In this document: one piece after another, positions 1 to 7,767 of the stretch
How the letters are laid out: every line of letters begins with the position of its first letter
Numbering within the stretch: position 1 is the first letter of the stretch
The notes under the pieces: model-generated
What the model was told of the DNA's origin: nothing
Seen by the model: the letters and a program-made list of their open reading frames with translations, nothing else
Databases searched by the model: none
Made by a program: the position numbers and the translations under genes
DNA from: Anaerolineae bacterium
Lineage (GTDB): Bacteria; Chloroflexota; Anaerolineae; JAFGEY01
DNA: 18,513 nucleotides
NCBI GenBank assembly: GCA_016931365.1
Contig: JAFGEY010000269.1
Span: forward strand, 1 to 18,513
Direction of reading: 5' to 3'

Positions 1-81
1 GCAGAGGGGCGTGGGGAGCAGTTGAGTTTGTTTTGATGTCAGGAGCAAGGGGTATAGCCTGTCATGGGTACGCGAGTAGGA

Positions 82-127
82 CGAGGGCGATGGCTGCAAC
101 CGGCCATCACCCTCGTTTGTTCTTATT
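82..127. terminator. Stem-loop downstream of livM, probable intrinsic terminator
   Basis: Arms at 82-94 and 103-115 pair over 13 positions with one mismatch around an 8-nt loop. On the plus strand the stem is followed by a T-rich tract (116-127), so the best intrinsic-terminator geometry serves plus-strand transcription entering from the left. For the minus-strand importer operon the hairpin lies about 45-80 nt past the livM stop but has no T-run after it. It may end transcription from both sides, as convergent operons often share one hairpin. The rest of 1-158 shows no convincing gene. Confidence 0.5.
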
Positions 128-158
128 CGCCGATTATGGCCCAACACGACGGTTTGTG

Positions 159-1292
159 TTATTGTTTCCGTGCGTCTTGCTTGTCTCTCGAGAGACCCAG
201 TCGGCGCAGCAGTGGATGAACTTGGCTTTTCCACTCGGCACGGCGCAGCTGCCAAGTGCCGACCAAGCCATAGGGCAAAAAAATGACCAGCAAGATGAAA
301 ATGACGCCAAAAACCAGCGGCCAGCGCGCGCCGAACCACTGGTAGAAAAAGTGCCCCAGGTATTCCATCAACGCCGCGCCGAGCATAGGGCCGCTCAACG
401 TGCCGATGCCGCCCAGGATGGTCATGATCAAAGCGTTGATGGTCAGCGCTGAGCCGGTCATGGTCGGTGTCGCACTGGTGGTCCACAGGCAGTAAACCGC
501 CCCGGCCAGGCCGGCTATCGCTGCCGAGATGGCAAAAGCGATGCCTCGATAGACGGCCGGGTTGTAGCCGATCATTTGCGTACGGCTCTCGTTTTCGCGC
601 AGGGCCACAAAAATCCGGCCAGTGGGCGAGTTGGTGACCCGCCGGGCGAGCAGGTACATCAGGGCAGCAAAGGCCAGGGCCAGGAAATAAAAGCGCAGCC
701 TGAACTGGGTGGGGTTGATCCACTCCGGCACGGGCACGCCGTGTAGCCCCTCGTCGGCCCCGGTCCATCGCACAAAATCGGTGGCCTTGGAGAGAATGTG
801 GATCGCCTGGGCCATGGCCAGGGTGATCATGGCAAAATAGGCCCCTTTGACCCGCGCCGACACAGCGCTAAACAGCAATCCCAATGCGATCGACACACCC
901 AACGCCAGCAGAAACCCGATCAAGAGAATGACCAGTTCGGTGATGTTGAGCGGCCCCAAGACTACCCGGTAAGTGGACGTGAATCGAGGCGCAACGTGGG
1001 TCAAAAAGAGGGCCATCGCGTACGCACCGCCGCCGAAAAAGGCCGCGTGTCCAAACGAGAGCACGCCAGTGTACCCCAGCAGCAGGTCATAGCTCATCGC
1101 ATAGACGGCCATGACAAACATCGAGATCAACTGGCCCTGCCAGAATTTGGACGGCCCCTCAGTCAACGGCGTGCCGGTAATCAGACTAAAAATCAGCGGG
1201 AACAGGGCCAGCCCGACCAACACGACCAAGCCGGCCGCCTGCCCCTTGACCCACCCCCAAACGCCCTTTCGGGACGACAGTCCTAACTGCAT
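159..1292 (-). CDS. livM: Branched-chain amino acid-type ABC transporter permease LivM
   Basis: Second membrane permease of a HAAT-family importer (branched-chain amino acids and related polar compounds), pairing with LivH in the membrane. The family core is clear: YTGVLSFGHAAFFGGGAYAM in the first third, a central RVKGAYFAMITLAMAQ segment, the GLHGVP loop, and a hydrophobic C-terminus ending FLPYGLVGTWQLRR. About eight or more hydrophobic segments are visible. I chose the ATG at 1292 (377 aa) because GAGGGG lies 6 nt upstream (1299-1304); an in-frame ATG at 1322 would add 10 polar residues but has no ribosome binding site. It is the last gene of the importer operon, 45 bp after livH. The family is certain; the transported substrate is not. 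Confidence 0.93.
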   Translation of the reverse strand: MQLGLSSRKGVWGWVKGQAAGLVVLVGLALFPLIFSLITGTPLTEGPSKFWQGQLISMFVMAVYAMSYDLLLGYTGVLSFGHAAFFGGGAYAMALFLTHVAPRFTSTYRVVLGPLNITELVILLIGFLLALGVSIALGLLFSAVSARVKGAYFAMITLAMAQAIHILSKATDFVRWTGADEGLHGVPVPEWINPTQFRLRFYFLALAFAALMYLLARRVTNSPTGRIFVALRENESRTQMIGYNPAVYRGIAFAISAAIAGLAGAVYCLWTTSATPTMTGSALTINALIMTILGGIGTLSGPMLGAALMEYLGHFFYQWFGARWPLVFGVIFILLVIFLPYGLVGTWQLRRAEWKSQVHPLLRRLGLSRDKQDARKQ

Positions 1293-1337
1293 ACGTTTCC
1301 CCTCGTGACTTTTGGTCTCCATACCGATAGGTTCGGT

Positions 1338-2831
1338 TCACTCTTGGCGTCCAAACAGCCCCGCCGGCCGCGCCAACAGCACAATGGCCATCATGATCAC
1401 CGTCGAGGCTTCTGAGATGGCCGGGGTCAGACTGAACTTGAGGGCCATATAATCGCCAAAGGCGCGGCCCAGCCCCAGCAGCAGCGCGCCGACGGCCGCC
1501 CCGCCCGTGCTTCCCATGCCGCCGATGACCACGGTAATGAACCCCTGCATCAAGAACCGGTCACCCATAATCGGCTCGACCGGGATGAACGGCGCAGCGC
1601 CGATGCCGCCCAACGCGGCCAGGCCGGTGCCCAGCAAAAAGACCAGTGTGAACACCCGCCGCACATTGATCCCCAGCGCCTCGACCATCTCGCGATCTTG
1701 CACGCCGGCGCGAATGATCATGCCCAGGCGAGTGTACTTGAGCACCAGGGTCAGGCCGACGAACATCAGCACGCCGAGGGCGATGATAAACAGGCGATAA
1801 CTGGGAAAGGTAACGCCCCAAATATCCACTGTGGTCTGCCCGCCGCGAAACCAGGCCAGCAGGTTCTCGGCCTTGCCCGGTTGGGCGAACGCCGGCGGGC
1901 GATCCATCGCGTAGGGCAGCGGATCCCACAGCAGTTGGATCAGCTCGCGCACCACAAAGGCCAGCCCGCTGGTGACGATGATCTGGTACAACGGGCGCAC
2001 GTACAACGGGCTGATCAACGTCGCCTCGATGGCCGCGCCCAGCCCGGCGCCGGCCGCCGCGCCGACGATCAGCGCCAGGACAAAGCGCAGGTTACCGTTG
2101 AGTTGCAGCACCGCGATCGGCCCGGCCTCGCGCAAGAGTGTCGCCGCCACCGTCGCTGCGATCAGCAAGAGGGTCACCACGATGCTGCGGCGCACCTCCT
2201 CCCGATGCACCACCAGGGTGCGATCTCCGGGCCGGGCCTGGGCGACGGCGATCAGCAGCCCGCCGATCCCCATCAGCACGGGGCGAAACCAAAACGTCGC
2301 CAGCGCCTCCTGCGGCGTCGCCTCGGCCAGTGGATTGGCGGCGACCATACTACTGACCATCGCCGTGGCCGCCAGGCCGCGAAAATCGACGCTCCACAAG
2401 GCCGCGCCGGCGATCAGCACGCCCAGCGCGATCAGCGCCAGGCGCAGCCCTTTTTGCCACTGCGCCGGCACCGACCAATGCACCGCCCACGGATGGATGA
2501 CCGGCGTGGCCGCCAGTCCGGCCAGCAAAGCCAGCACGAGCGGGGCCAGGCCGAACAAAAAAGTAGGGTTGGTGTAGAACTGCCAGCCGGCATACGCGCC
2601 GATCATAAACATCGAGCCTTGCGAAAAGTTGAGCACGTCCATCAGGCCAAAGACCAGGGTCAGGCCGGCGGCAACCATAAAAAAAAGCGCGCTGAGGGTG
2701 AGGCCCGAAAGCACCGTGCGCACCAGCGGCTTTTGTCCCATCCAGGCCCAGGCGGCCGCGATCAAGACGATCAGTGTCATCGTCACGCCGATCCAGGCTT
2801 TGTTTTGCTGCCAGAAACGCCTCCAGTTCAC
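1338..2831 (-). CDS. livH: Expanded branched-chain amino acid-type ABC permease LivH
   Basis: First permease of the HAAT importer. The LivH core is split. Residues 43-80 (GLTLSALFFMVAAGLTLVFG through the NFSQGSMFMIGAY region) match the family N-terminal core. The core resumes near residue 248 with IVGAAAGAGLGAAIEATLIS and runs through the TRLGMIIRAGVQDREMVEALGI cytoplasmic loop to the end. Between them lie about 130 extra residues (113-245) with two or three hydrophobic stretches and polar loops, and an additional membrane segment precedes the core at 12-30. At 497 aa the protein is far longer than E. coli LivH (about 308). Translation starts at GTG (2831), and its first bases overlap the livF TGA by 4 nt, indicating translational coupling. 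The function of the insert is unknown. Confidence 0.9.
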   Translation of the reverse strand: MNWRRFWQQNKAWIGVTMTLIVLIAAAWAWMGQKPLVRTVLSGLTLSALFFMVAAGLTLVFGLMDVLNFSQGSMFMIGAYAGWQFYTNPTFLFGLAPLVLALLAGLAATPVIHPWAVHWSVPAQWQKGLRLALIALGVLIAGAALWSVDFRGLAATAMVSSMVAANPLAEATPQEALATFWFRPVLMGIGGLLIAVAQARPGDRTLVVHREEVRRSIVVTLLLIAATVAATLLREAGPIAVLQLNGNLRFVLALIVGAAAGAGLGAAIEATLISPLYVRPLYQIIVTSGLAFVVRELIQLLWDPLPYAMDRPPAFAQPGKAENLLAWFRGGQTTVDIWGVTFPSYRLFIIALGVLMFVGLTLVLKYTRLGMIIRAGVQDREMVEALGINVRRVFTLVFLLGTGLAALGGIGAAPFIPVEPIMGDRFLMQGFITVVIGGMGSTGGAAVGALLLGLGRAFGDYMALKFSLTPAISEASTVIMMAIVLLARPAGLFGRQE

Positions 2832-3610
2832 CGCCCGCCTCCCTCTGCTGCACCGTGGTGCGACGCGCCACCGTGCGACGCGCCGCCGTGCGACGCGCCC
2901 AGATAGCGATGGATCAAGTCTTGATCCTGCACCAGGTCGGCCATAGCTCCCTGATGCACGCTCTGGCCGTCGTCGATGATATAGTAAAACTCGCCCAACT
3001 GGCGGGCCATGATGAAATTTTGCTCCACCAGCAAAACGGTGGTCGTGGCGCTCAGTTCGCGGATGGCGACGATCATCTGCTCGATCAGGATCGGGGCCAG
3101 CCCTTCGCTCGGCTCGTCGATCAGCAGCAGCTTGTTGTCGGCAACCAGCGCGCGGGCCACGGCCAGCATCTGCTGCTGGCCGCCGGAAAGGTGGTTGCCC
3201 GGCAGCTTGTAGAGGCGTTTCAGGTCGGGAAAAAGGCCGAAAATGAAATCGGCCCGCCGCGCCAGGTCGCCGCGCTTGCGCTCGGCGATGCGCAGATTTT
3301 CGGCCACGCTCAGGTTGCGAAAGATGGCGCGATGTTCGGGCACATAGCCGATGCCCATCGCGGCAATGTCAAAGGCGCGCTTGCCCTGAATTTCCTGCCC
3401 ATCCAGGATCACCTGACCCTGCCGGGGCGGCGTCAGGCCCAAGATCGACTTGAGCGTGGTGGTTTTTCCGGCTCCGTTGCGCCCCAGCAGCACGGTGATG
3501 TGGTTGCGGGGCACGCGCAGCGACACGCCTTCCAGAATGTGAAACTGGCCGATATAGGTGTGAATGTCGTTTACCGTCAATATGCAGTCATTGGCGTTAT
3601 GGGTGTCCAT
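2828..3610 (-). CDS. livF: Branched-chain amino acid-type ABC transporter ATPase LivF
   Basis: One of the two cytoplasmic ATPases of the HAAT importer. Walker A GRNGAGKT is at residues 43-50, the signature LSGGQ at 141-145 and Walker B LLLIDEP at 161-167, followed by EGLAP, which is typical of LivF. The ATG at 3610 directly abuts the TGA of livG with no gap, and the stop overlaps the GTG of livH, so livG-livF-livH are translationally coupled. The length (260 aa) exceeds the usual ~235 because of a C-terminal tail after HRYLG. This tail repeats GASHG and is rich in Gly, Ala, Ser and His; it is encoded by a 15-bp tandem repeat. The tail is not part of the known fold and is probably dispensable. 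Confidence 0.94.
   Translation of the reverse strand: MDTHNANDCILTVNDIHTYIGQFHILEGVSLRVPRNHITVLLGRNGAGKTTTLKSILGLTPPRQGQVILDGQEIQGKRAFDIAAMGIGYVPEHRAIFRNLSVAENLRIAERKRGDLARRADFIFGLFPDLKRLYKLPGNHLSGGQQQMLAVARALVADNKLLLIDEPSEGLAPILIEQMIVAIRELSATTTVLLVEQNFIMARQLGEFYYIIDDGQSVHQGAMADLVQDQDLIHRYLGASHGGASHGGASHHGAAEGGGR
2858..2901 (-). repeat. 15-bp tandem repeat inside the 3' end of livF
   Basis: Three consecutive units begin GTGCGACGCGCC on the plus strand, at 2858-2872, 2873-2887 and 2888-2901 (the last lacks one base). The unit is a multiple of three, so it keeps frame and encodes the GASHG repeats of the LivF tail. This is the kind of array that changes copy number by replication slippage, so strains may differ in tail length. 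Confidence 0.85.
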
Positions 3611-4396
3611 TCAGGCCAAATCTCCATACAGCGCGCCCAGGTAGGCTTGTTGAACTTGCTCGTTGGCAGTGATCTCGTGCGGGGTGCCTTCGGCAAGGAC
3701 GCGGCCCTGGTGCATCACCGTGATCGTGTCCGAGATGCTCATCACCATGTCCATACGGTGCTCGACCAGAACGATCGTCTTGTCGCCGCCGGACATGATC
3801 TGATCGAGGATGCGCAGCAGTTCGGGCACTTGCTCGGAAGACATCCCCGCCGTCGGTTCGTCGAGCAGCAAGACCTCGGGATTGCCGGCCAGCATGATCC
3901 CCAACTCGAGCTTGCGCTTTTGGCCGTGGGCCAGCGTGCGCGCCGGAGCCAGTTCGCTGCCGCCCAGCCCGACCTGCTCGATCACGCGCCGGGACTGCTC
4001 CTCGTAACGCGCCAAGTGAGCCGAGTGACGAAACAGCTTGAGGCTGTCGCCGCCTACCGCCTGCGCTCCCAGGCGGATATTTTCCAGCACGGTCAGGTTG
4101 GGGAAGACATTGGTGATCTGGAACGAGCGGCCCAGGCCCAGGTGTGCCATCCGGTAGAGCGGCAGGTGGGTGATGTCGCGGCCCTTGAAAAAGACCTGTC
4201 CCCGCGTGGGCGGCAGCGCGCCGCTCAACAGGTTAAAGAGGGTAGTCTTGCCGGCCCCGTTCGGCCCGATGATGGCGTGCAAGGTGTGGGCGCGAACCTG
4301 GCAGCTCACGTCGTCGACAGCGACCAGCCCGCCAAACTCTTTGCGCAGGTGGCGCGCTTCGAGAATCGTTGAATGTTCAAGCGCAGGTTCGGTCAT
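3611..4396 (-). CDS. livG: Branched-chain amino acid-type ABC transporter ATPase LivG
   Basis: The other cytoplasmic ATPase of the HAAT importer. Walker A GPNGAGKT is at residues 44-51, the LivG-type signature LAHGQ at 155-159 (LivG proteins commonly replace the LSGG form) and Walker B EVLLLDEP at 174-181, followed by TAGMS and the H-loop VLVEHRMD. I chose the ATG at 4396 (261 aa): AGGA lies about 9 nt upstream, and the protein then begins a few residues before the first ABC strand. An in-frame ATG at 4495 would add 33 residues encoded by an intergenic palindrome and by the end of the binding-protein gene, so I reject it. The stop codon abuts the livF start. Confidence 0.94.
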   Translation of the reverse strand: MTEPALEHSTILEARHLRKEFGGLVAVDDVSCQVRAHTLHAIIGPNGAGKTTLFNLLSGALPPTRGQVFFKGRDITHLPLYRMAHLGLGRSFQITNVFPNLTVLENIRLGAQAVGGDSLKLFRHSAHLARYEEQSRRVIEQVGLGGSELAPARTLAHGQKRKLELGIMLAGNPEVLLLDEPTAGMSSEQVPELLRILDQIMSGGDKTIVLVEHRMDMVMSISDTITVMHQGRVLAEGTPHEITANEQVQQAYLGALYGDLA

Positions 4397-4423
4397 TGTG
4401 TTTTTCCTGGTGTAGCCTGGGTG

Positions 4424-4458
4424 CAGACCTGCCAGGTTTGAGAAACCTGGCAGGTCTG
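4424..4458. repeat. Perfect 16-bp palindrome between the binding-protein gene and livG
   Basis: Arms 4424-4439 (CAGACCTGCCAGGTTT) and 4443-4458 are exact reverse complements around a 3-nt GAG loop. It begins 12 nt after the stop of the binding-protein gene. There is no T-run on the minus strand, so it is not a standard terminator. The position fits a REP-like element or mRNA 3'-end stabiliser that lets the binding protein be made in excess over the membrane and ATPase subunits. I recall similar CCTGCCAGGTTT hairpins as dispersed repeats in Chloroflexota genomes, but no second copy lies in this window. Confidence 0.85.
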
Positions 4459-4470
4459 GCCGAGATCGAG

Positions 4471-5820
4471 TTACGGTGTGCGCAGGTCGCCGCAACGGGC
4501 GGCATAGTCGCCGGTCAGGGTGCAGGGCACGCCCAACTCGTCATACGCAGAGACGTAGACGGTCTCAAAGAATTTGTATTCGGACACGCCGTTGCCATCC
4601 AGGTCGGGGTTGAGGTTGACCAGCTTTAAGATGTTCATCGGCTGTTCGCAGACGTGATCTTCAGGGCGCAGATAGTAGGTGCCCTTGGGGCCTTCAAATT
4701 TGAGGCCTTCCAGGGCAGCGATCATCTTGTCGCCATCGGTGTCGCCGCCGGTTTTCTCCAGCGCGGTGGACAGGGCGATCGCCGAAGCCATACCGCCGGC
4801 GGTGAACAGGTCGGGCGGCTCTTTAAAGTCTTCGATGTGACGCTTGACCAGCCAGTCGTTGACCTCATTGTCGGGCACGGTATAATGGTAGACGTTAAGC
4901 CCGATCTGATCCAGCGCCGAGCCGTAGACGGCGGCGAACGAAGCATTGTCACCATAGCCGGTGGCTACGGTCATATCTTCGAGCGCACCCAGGTCGGATA
5001 GCTGCTGGAAGAGGGTCACATAGCCGGTGCCGGCCCAGGTGAGGAACAGGCAGTCGGCGCCCGAGTCCATCGCCTGCTGGACGTAAGGGGTGAAATCGGT
5101 GGTGTCAAAAGGCGCATAGATGTCGGCGATCACTTCGCCGCCGTACTGGTTGACCGCGTAGGCCAACGCGATGCCGCTGCCCTGGCCAAAGGCATTGTCG
5201 ATGCCAATGTGGGCGAATTTCTTGCCGACATTTTCCACCAGGTACTTGGCGATGACCAGCACATCGTCATAGTTGGTGCGGCTGGTGCGGAACACGTAGG
5301 GGTTGAAATACTGGCCGGTGGTGAAAGCCGAGGCTGCCGGATCGACCATCAGGATGATCTTGTTTTCCAGGGCCACGGTGGTCAGCGCTGCAGCGACGGC
5401 CGAGCTAACCGGCCCCTGCAGGATTTCCACGCCCTCTTTTTCGATCAGTTCGCGGGCCAGGGCGACGCCCTTTTCGGCGTTGCCTTCGTCGTCGCGGGCA
5501 AGCACTTCAACCGGGCGGCCGGCGATGATCCACCGTCCCTGATCGTCCTTTTGCCCTTTGGCCATGTATTCCAGGCCCAGCTCAAAGCCGCGCGTTTGCT
5601 GCGATCCGTACAGGGCCATCACGCCGGAAAGCTGCGAAATCTGGCCGATCTTGAGCACCGGCCCCAGCGTAACCTCGGTTGGTTTCGGCGTGGGCGTATT
5701 GGCCGGCTTGGGAGTGGCCGTCGGCGCCGCAGTGGGCGTCGGTTCGACCTTTTGCACGCAGGCAGTGAGCAGCAAAGCCATCACCGCCAACACACTGAAC
5801 AGACGAATGCACGTTTTCAT
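4471..5820 (-). CDS. HAAT-family ABC transporter substrate-binding lipoprotein
   Basis: Extracellular receptor that delivers substrate to LivH/LivM. A hydrophobic signal sequence (residues 5-20) ends in the lipobox LLTAC with lipidated Cys21. A Pro/Thr-rich linker (about 27-49, TPKPANTPTPKPTE) then spaces the receptor from the membrane, a style common in Chloroflexota lipoproteins. The periplasmic-binding-protein type 1 fold (Peripla_BP_6) follows: LKIGQISQLSGVMALYGSQQ, the EILQGPVSSAVAAAL region, then FNPYVFRTSRTNYDD and AHIGIDNAFGQG. The 449-aa length is usual with the linker. The start at 5820 is supported by AAGGAGG 6 nt upstream. It heads the importer operon after a 226-bp gap. Related receptors bind amino acids, urea, amides or aromatic and short-chain acids, so the ligand cannot be stated. 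Confidence 0.92.
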   Translation of the reverse strand: MKTCIRLFSVLAVMALLLTACVQKVEPTPTAAPTATPKPANTPTPKPTEVTLGPVLKIGQISQLSGVMALYGSQQTRGFELGLEYMAKGQKDDQGRWIIAGRPVEVLARDDEGNAEKGVALARELIEKEGVEILQGPVSSAVAAALTTVALENKIILMVDPAASAFTTGQYFNPYVFRTSRTNYDDVLVIAKYLVENVGKKFAHIGIDNAFGQGSGIALAYAVNQYGGEVIADIYAPFDTTDFTPYVQQAMDSGADCLFLTWAGTGYVTLFQQLSDLGALEDMTVATGYGDNASFAAVYGSALDQIGLNVYHYTVPDNEVNDWLVKRHIEDFKEPPDLFTAGGMASAIALSTALEKTGGDTDGDKMIAALEGLKFEGPKGTYYLRPEDHVCEQPMNILKLVNLNPDLDGNGVSEYKFFETVYVSAYDELGVPCTLTGDYAARCGDLRTP

Positions 5821-5904
5821 CAGATTCCTCCTTGAATTAAAAAAAGTTTGTCCACATTTTCAGAAAAACTTGACCTATGACCATACTGAAAAACCCCAGC
5901 TTGC

Positions 5905-5930
5905 CACAGAGATCGCCGAGAGCACAGAGA
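5905..5930. repeat. Degenerate CACAGAGA direct repeat upstream of the binding-protein gene
   Basis: CACAGAGA occurs at 5905-5912 and again at 5923-5930, separated by a related purine-rich spacer. It resembles short CACAGAG-rich dispersed repeats I associate with intergenic regions in several environmental phyla. It sits between the candidate promoter and the start of the binding-protein gene, in the 5' leader. No function is implied by the sequence. Confidence 0.4.
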
Positions 5931-5933
5931 GAT

Positions 5934-5961
5934 AAAATATTACTTGGAATCTTGACATCAA
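5934..5961 (-). promoter_or_regulatory. Candidate sigma70-type promoter for the importer operon
   Basis: On the minus strand TTGATG (5956-5961) and TATTTT (5934-5939) are separated by 16 bp in an AT-rich island within otherwise GC-rich DNA. It would give a leader of roughly 105 nt before the binding-protein start at 5820. The -10 match is only moderate. The main support is that the 226-bp gap separates the importer from the enzyme genes and needs some start signal. Confidence 0.35.
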
Positions 5962-5988
5962 AGAGTAGCAAATCTTTCTGAGGCCTCT

Positions 5989-6006
5989 CGGATGCAAAAG
6001 CATCCG
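5989..6006 (-). terminator. Small stem-loop after the DUF35 gene, possible end of the enzyme operon
   Basis: CGGATGC (5989-5995) pairs with GCATCCG (6000-6006) around AAAA, next to a second small palindrome GAGGCCTC (5980-5987). It lies about 40 nt downstream of the DUF35 stop on the minus strand. There is no T-run, so at best it is a weak or partial terminator and some read-through into the importer genes is plausible. Confidence 0.3.
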
Positions 6007-6046
6007 CATGTCCTCTGTAGCTAAAAATGACTTGTTTGGCAGCCTC

Positions 6047-6475
6047 CTATGACACCTCAAAAGCCAGGTATGTTTTGAGCGTGTCACCCTGGCCGCGCTC
6101 GACAAAAGCAACCTGTACCGGCGCGCCGATGGCAATGGTCTCGGGGTGAGCCACGTCGACGCCTAGGATTTGCCCGCTGATGTGAGGGCCTTCTTCGAGC
6201 TGGACCACGCCGGAGCAGTAGGGCTTGTCGCGGCTGTACCCCGCTTCGAGCATCAGGGTGGGCGCGATGTGGATCACCGTGTACGCGATCAAGCGCCCGC
6301 GCCTCGACAGCGCGGTCCAGGCTAGAGCGGTGCTCTGGCAGTGGGGGCAGCGCGGGCGCGGCGGCAGGCAGAGCGCGCCACAGTTGGTGCAGCGGGCGGC
6401 CATCAACTTGTGCTCAGTCAAAAAGTGTTGAAACGAGGCGTGTGTAAAAGGCTGCTGCTCGCGCGATGTACTCAT
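6047..6475 (-). CDS. DUF35 zinc-ribbon / OB-fold acyl-CoA-binding protein
   Basis: Thiolase partner protein of the DUF35 family. The N-terminal helix (FTHASFQHFL) is followed by a rubredoxin-like zinc ribbon, C29-x2-C32 and C43-x2-C46, then an OB fold (GRLIAYTVIHIAP, HISGQILGVD, GAPVQVAFVE). In known complexes this family bridges enzymes and channels CoA thioesters: the archaeal thiolase/HMG-CoA synthase complex, and the steroid aldolase Ltp2 with its DUF35 partner. Here it lies 8 bp after the thiolase, and its ribosome binding site GGAGGT overlaps the thiolase stop codon, so the two are almost certainly co-translated and form a complex. The length, 142 aa, is typical. It has no catalytic residues of its own that I can identify. 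Confidence 0.9.
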   Translation of the reverse strand: MSTSREQQPFTHASFQHFLTEHKLMAARCTNCGALCLPPRPRCPHCQSTALAWTALSRRGRLIAYTVIHIAPTLMLEAGYSRDKPYCSGVVQLEEGPHISGQILGVDVAHPETIAIGAPVQVAFVERGQGDTLKTYLAFEVS

Positions 6476-6483
6476 CGAATTGC

Positions 6484-7746
6484 TTACCTCCGCTCCAGGA
6501 TGTGAACGGCGCAGGTCTGCCCCGTGCCGCCGACATTGTGCGTCAGCCCCAGGCGCAGGTCGCCGGGGAGTTGGCGCGCGCCCGCCTCGCCGCGAAGCTG
6601 CTTCCAGACCTCCACCACCTGTCCCACGCCCGATGCGCCGACCGGGTGGCCTTTGGATTTCAGCCCGCCGGAGGTGTTGATCGGCCGCCCGCCGCTGCGG
6701 GCAGTGCGGCCTTCCTGGGCGGCGTGCCAGCCCTCGCCGGGCTGGAAAAAGCCCAAATCCTCGCCAGCCATGATCTCGGCGATCGTAAAGCAGTCGTGTA
6801 CTTCGACCACCTGTACGTCGGCGGGGGTGACGCCGGCCATTTGATAGGCCATCTGCGCCGCCTGCTGCGCCGCCGGGAGGCCGGTCAGGGTGCTGCGGCT
6901 GTGCGTCGCCGCGTCGCTGGCCTGTCCCGAGCCGATCACCGCCAGGGGTGCGTCGGTGAACTGTCCGGCCAGCGATTCGCTGACCAACAGCAGCGCCGCC
7001 GCGCCATCCGAAATCGGCGAGCAGTCATAGAGCCGCAGCGGCCAGGCGATGACCGGGTTGGCGCGAGCGTCGTGCAGAAAGGCCATCTCGTCGGCCCAGT
7101 CGGGGGCGGGGTAGCCCTTTTTGAGCGTGCTGGCCCGCCGCGCGGCCATCACGTCGGCGATGCGCTGGCCGAACTGCGCCTTGGGATTGAGCGCGCCGTG
7201 CTCGTGGTTCTTGAGGCCCACCTGCATCAACGTTTCCGGCGTGGCCCCGTAGCGGGCCATGTACGCCGTAGCCATCGCCGCATAAAGGCCGGGAAAAGTA
7301 AAGCCGGCGGGCACTTCGTAAAGCACATCGGCGGCGGTGGCCAGCGTGTCGGTGACGCGCGCGGTGGGCAGGTCGGTCATCTTTTCCACGCCACCGACGA
7401 GCACGATGTCGTACAGCCCGGAGGCGATGGCGATGATCCCCTCGCGCAGGGCCAGACCGCCGCTGGCGCAGGCCCCCTCGATCCGCGTCGCCGGGCGCGG
7501 GGTCAAGCCGGCCCAATCGGCCATCAGGGGCGCAATGTGCCCCTGCCCTTCAAAGAGATCGCTGCTGTAATTGCCCACGTACAGCGCCTCGATGTCGGCC
7601 GGATCGATCTCCTTGTCGACCGAGGCCAGCATTTCGCCAAAGGCATCGACAAACAGATCGCGGCTGCTCAGGCCGGGGAACGCGCCAAAGCGCGTCATCC
7701 CTGCGCCGACGATGGCCACGCCACGCCCAAGTTTGCGTTGTTTCAT
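6484..7746 (-). CDS. SCP2-type thiolase (acetyl-CoA acetyltransferase family)
   Basis: Thiolase-fold enzyme acting on CoA thioesters, either cleaving a 3-ketoacyl-CoA or condensing acyl-CoAs. All four thiolase positions are present: Cys93 in EGACASGG (acyl-accepting), His317 in VHDCFT, His367 in KSKGHPVGASG and Cys412 in TGQTCAVHI. The VHDCF form places it with SCP2/archaeal-type thiolases. It differs from Ltp2-type retro-aldolases, which as I recall have Tyr in place of this His, so true thiolase chemistry is favoured. About 20 extra residues (roughly 206-230) precede DCSPISDGAAAL. AAGGAT lies 7 nt before the ATG at 7746. The gene is 8 bp upstream of the DUF35 partner gene. The substrate chain is unknown. 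Confidence 0.92.
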   Translation of the reverse strand: MKQRKLGRGVAIVGAGMTRFGAFPGLSSRDLFVDAFGEMLASVDKEIDPADIEALYVGNYSSDLFEGQGHIAPLMADWAGLTPRPATRIEGACASGGLALREGIIAIASGLYDIVLVGGVEKMTDLPTARVTDTLATAADVLYEVPAGFTFPGLYAAMATAYMARYGATPETLMQVGLKNHEHGALNPKAQFGQRIADVMAARRASTLKKGYPAPDWADEMAFLHDARANPVIAWPLRLYDCSPISDGAAALLLVSESLAGQFTDAPLAVIGSGQASDAATHSRSTLTGLPAAQQAAQMAYQMAGVTPADVQVVEVHDCFTIAEIMAGEDLGFFQPGEGWHAAQEGRTARSGGRPINTSGGLKSKGHPVGASGVGQVVEVWKQLRGEAGARQLPGDLRLGLTHNVGGTGQTCAVHILERR

Positions 7747-7767
7747 AAAATATCCTTTTCGTAGACA

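Noticed and set aside
2858..2901. Short repeat array considered as CRISPR
   Set aside because: Units are 15 bp, directly adjacent without spacers, and lie in frame inside livF.
2774..4372. Long open frame on the plus strand opposite livF and livG
   Set aside because: Its product is rich in Gln, His, Arg and Asp with no recognisable domain. It is the high-GC antisense shadow of two clear ABC ATPases. The same applies to long plus-strand frames opposite livH, the binding-protein gene, the thiolase and the hydrolases.
4397..4495. N-terminal extension of LivG to an upstream ATG at 4495
   Set aside because: The extra residues are encoded by the perfect palindrome and the end of the binding-protein gene, while the ATG at 4396 has a ribosome binding site and matches the family's N-terminus.
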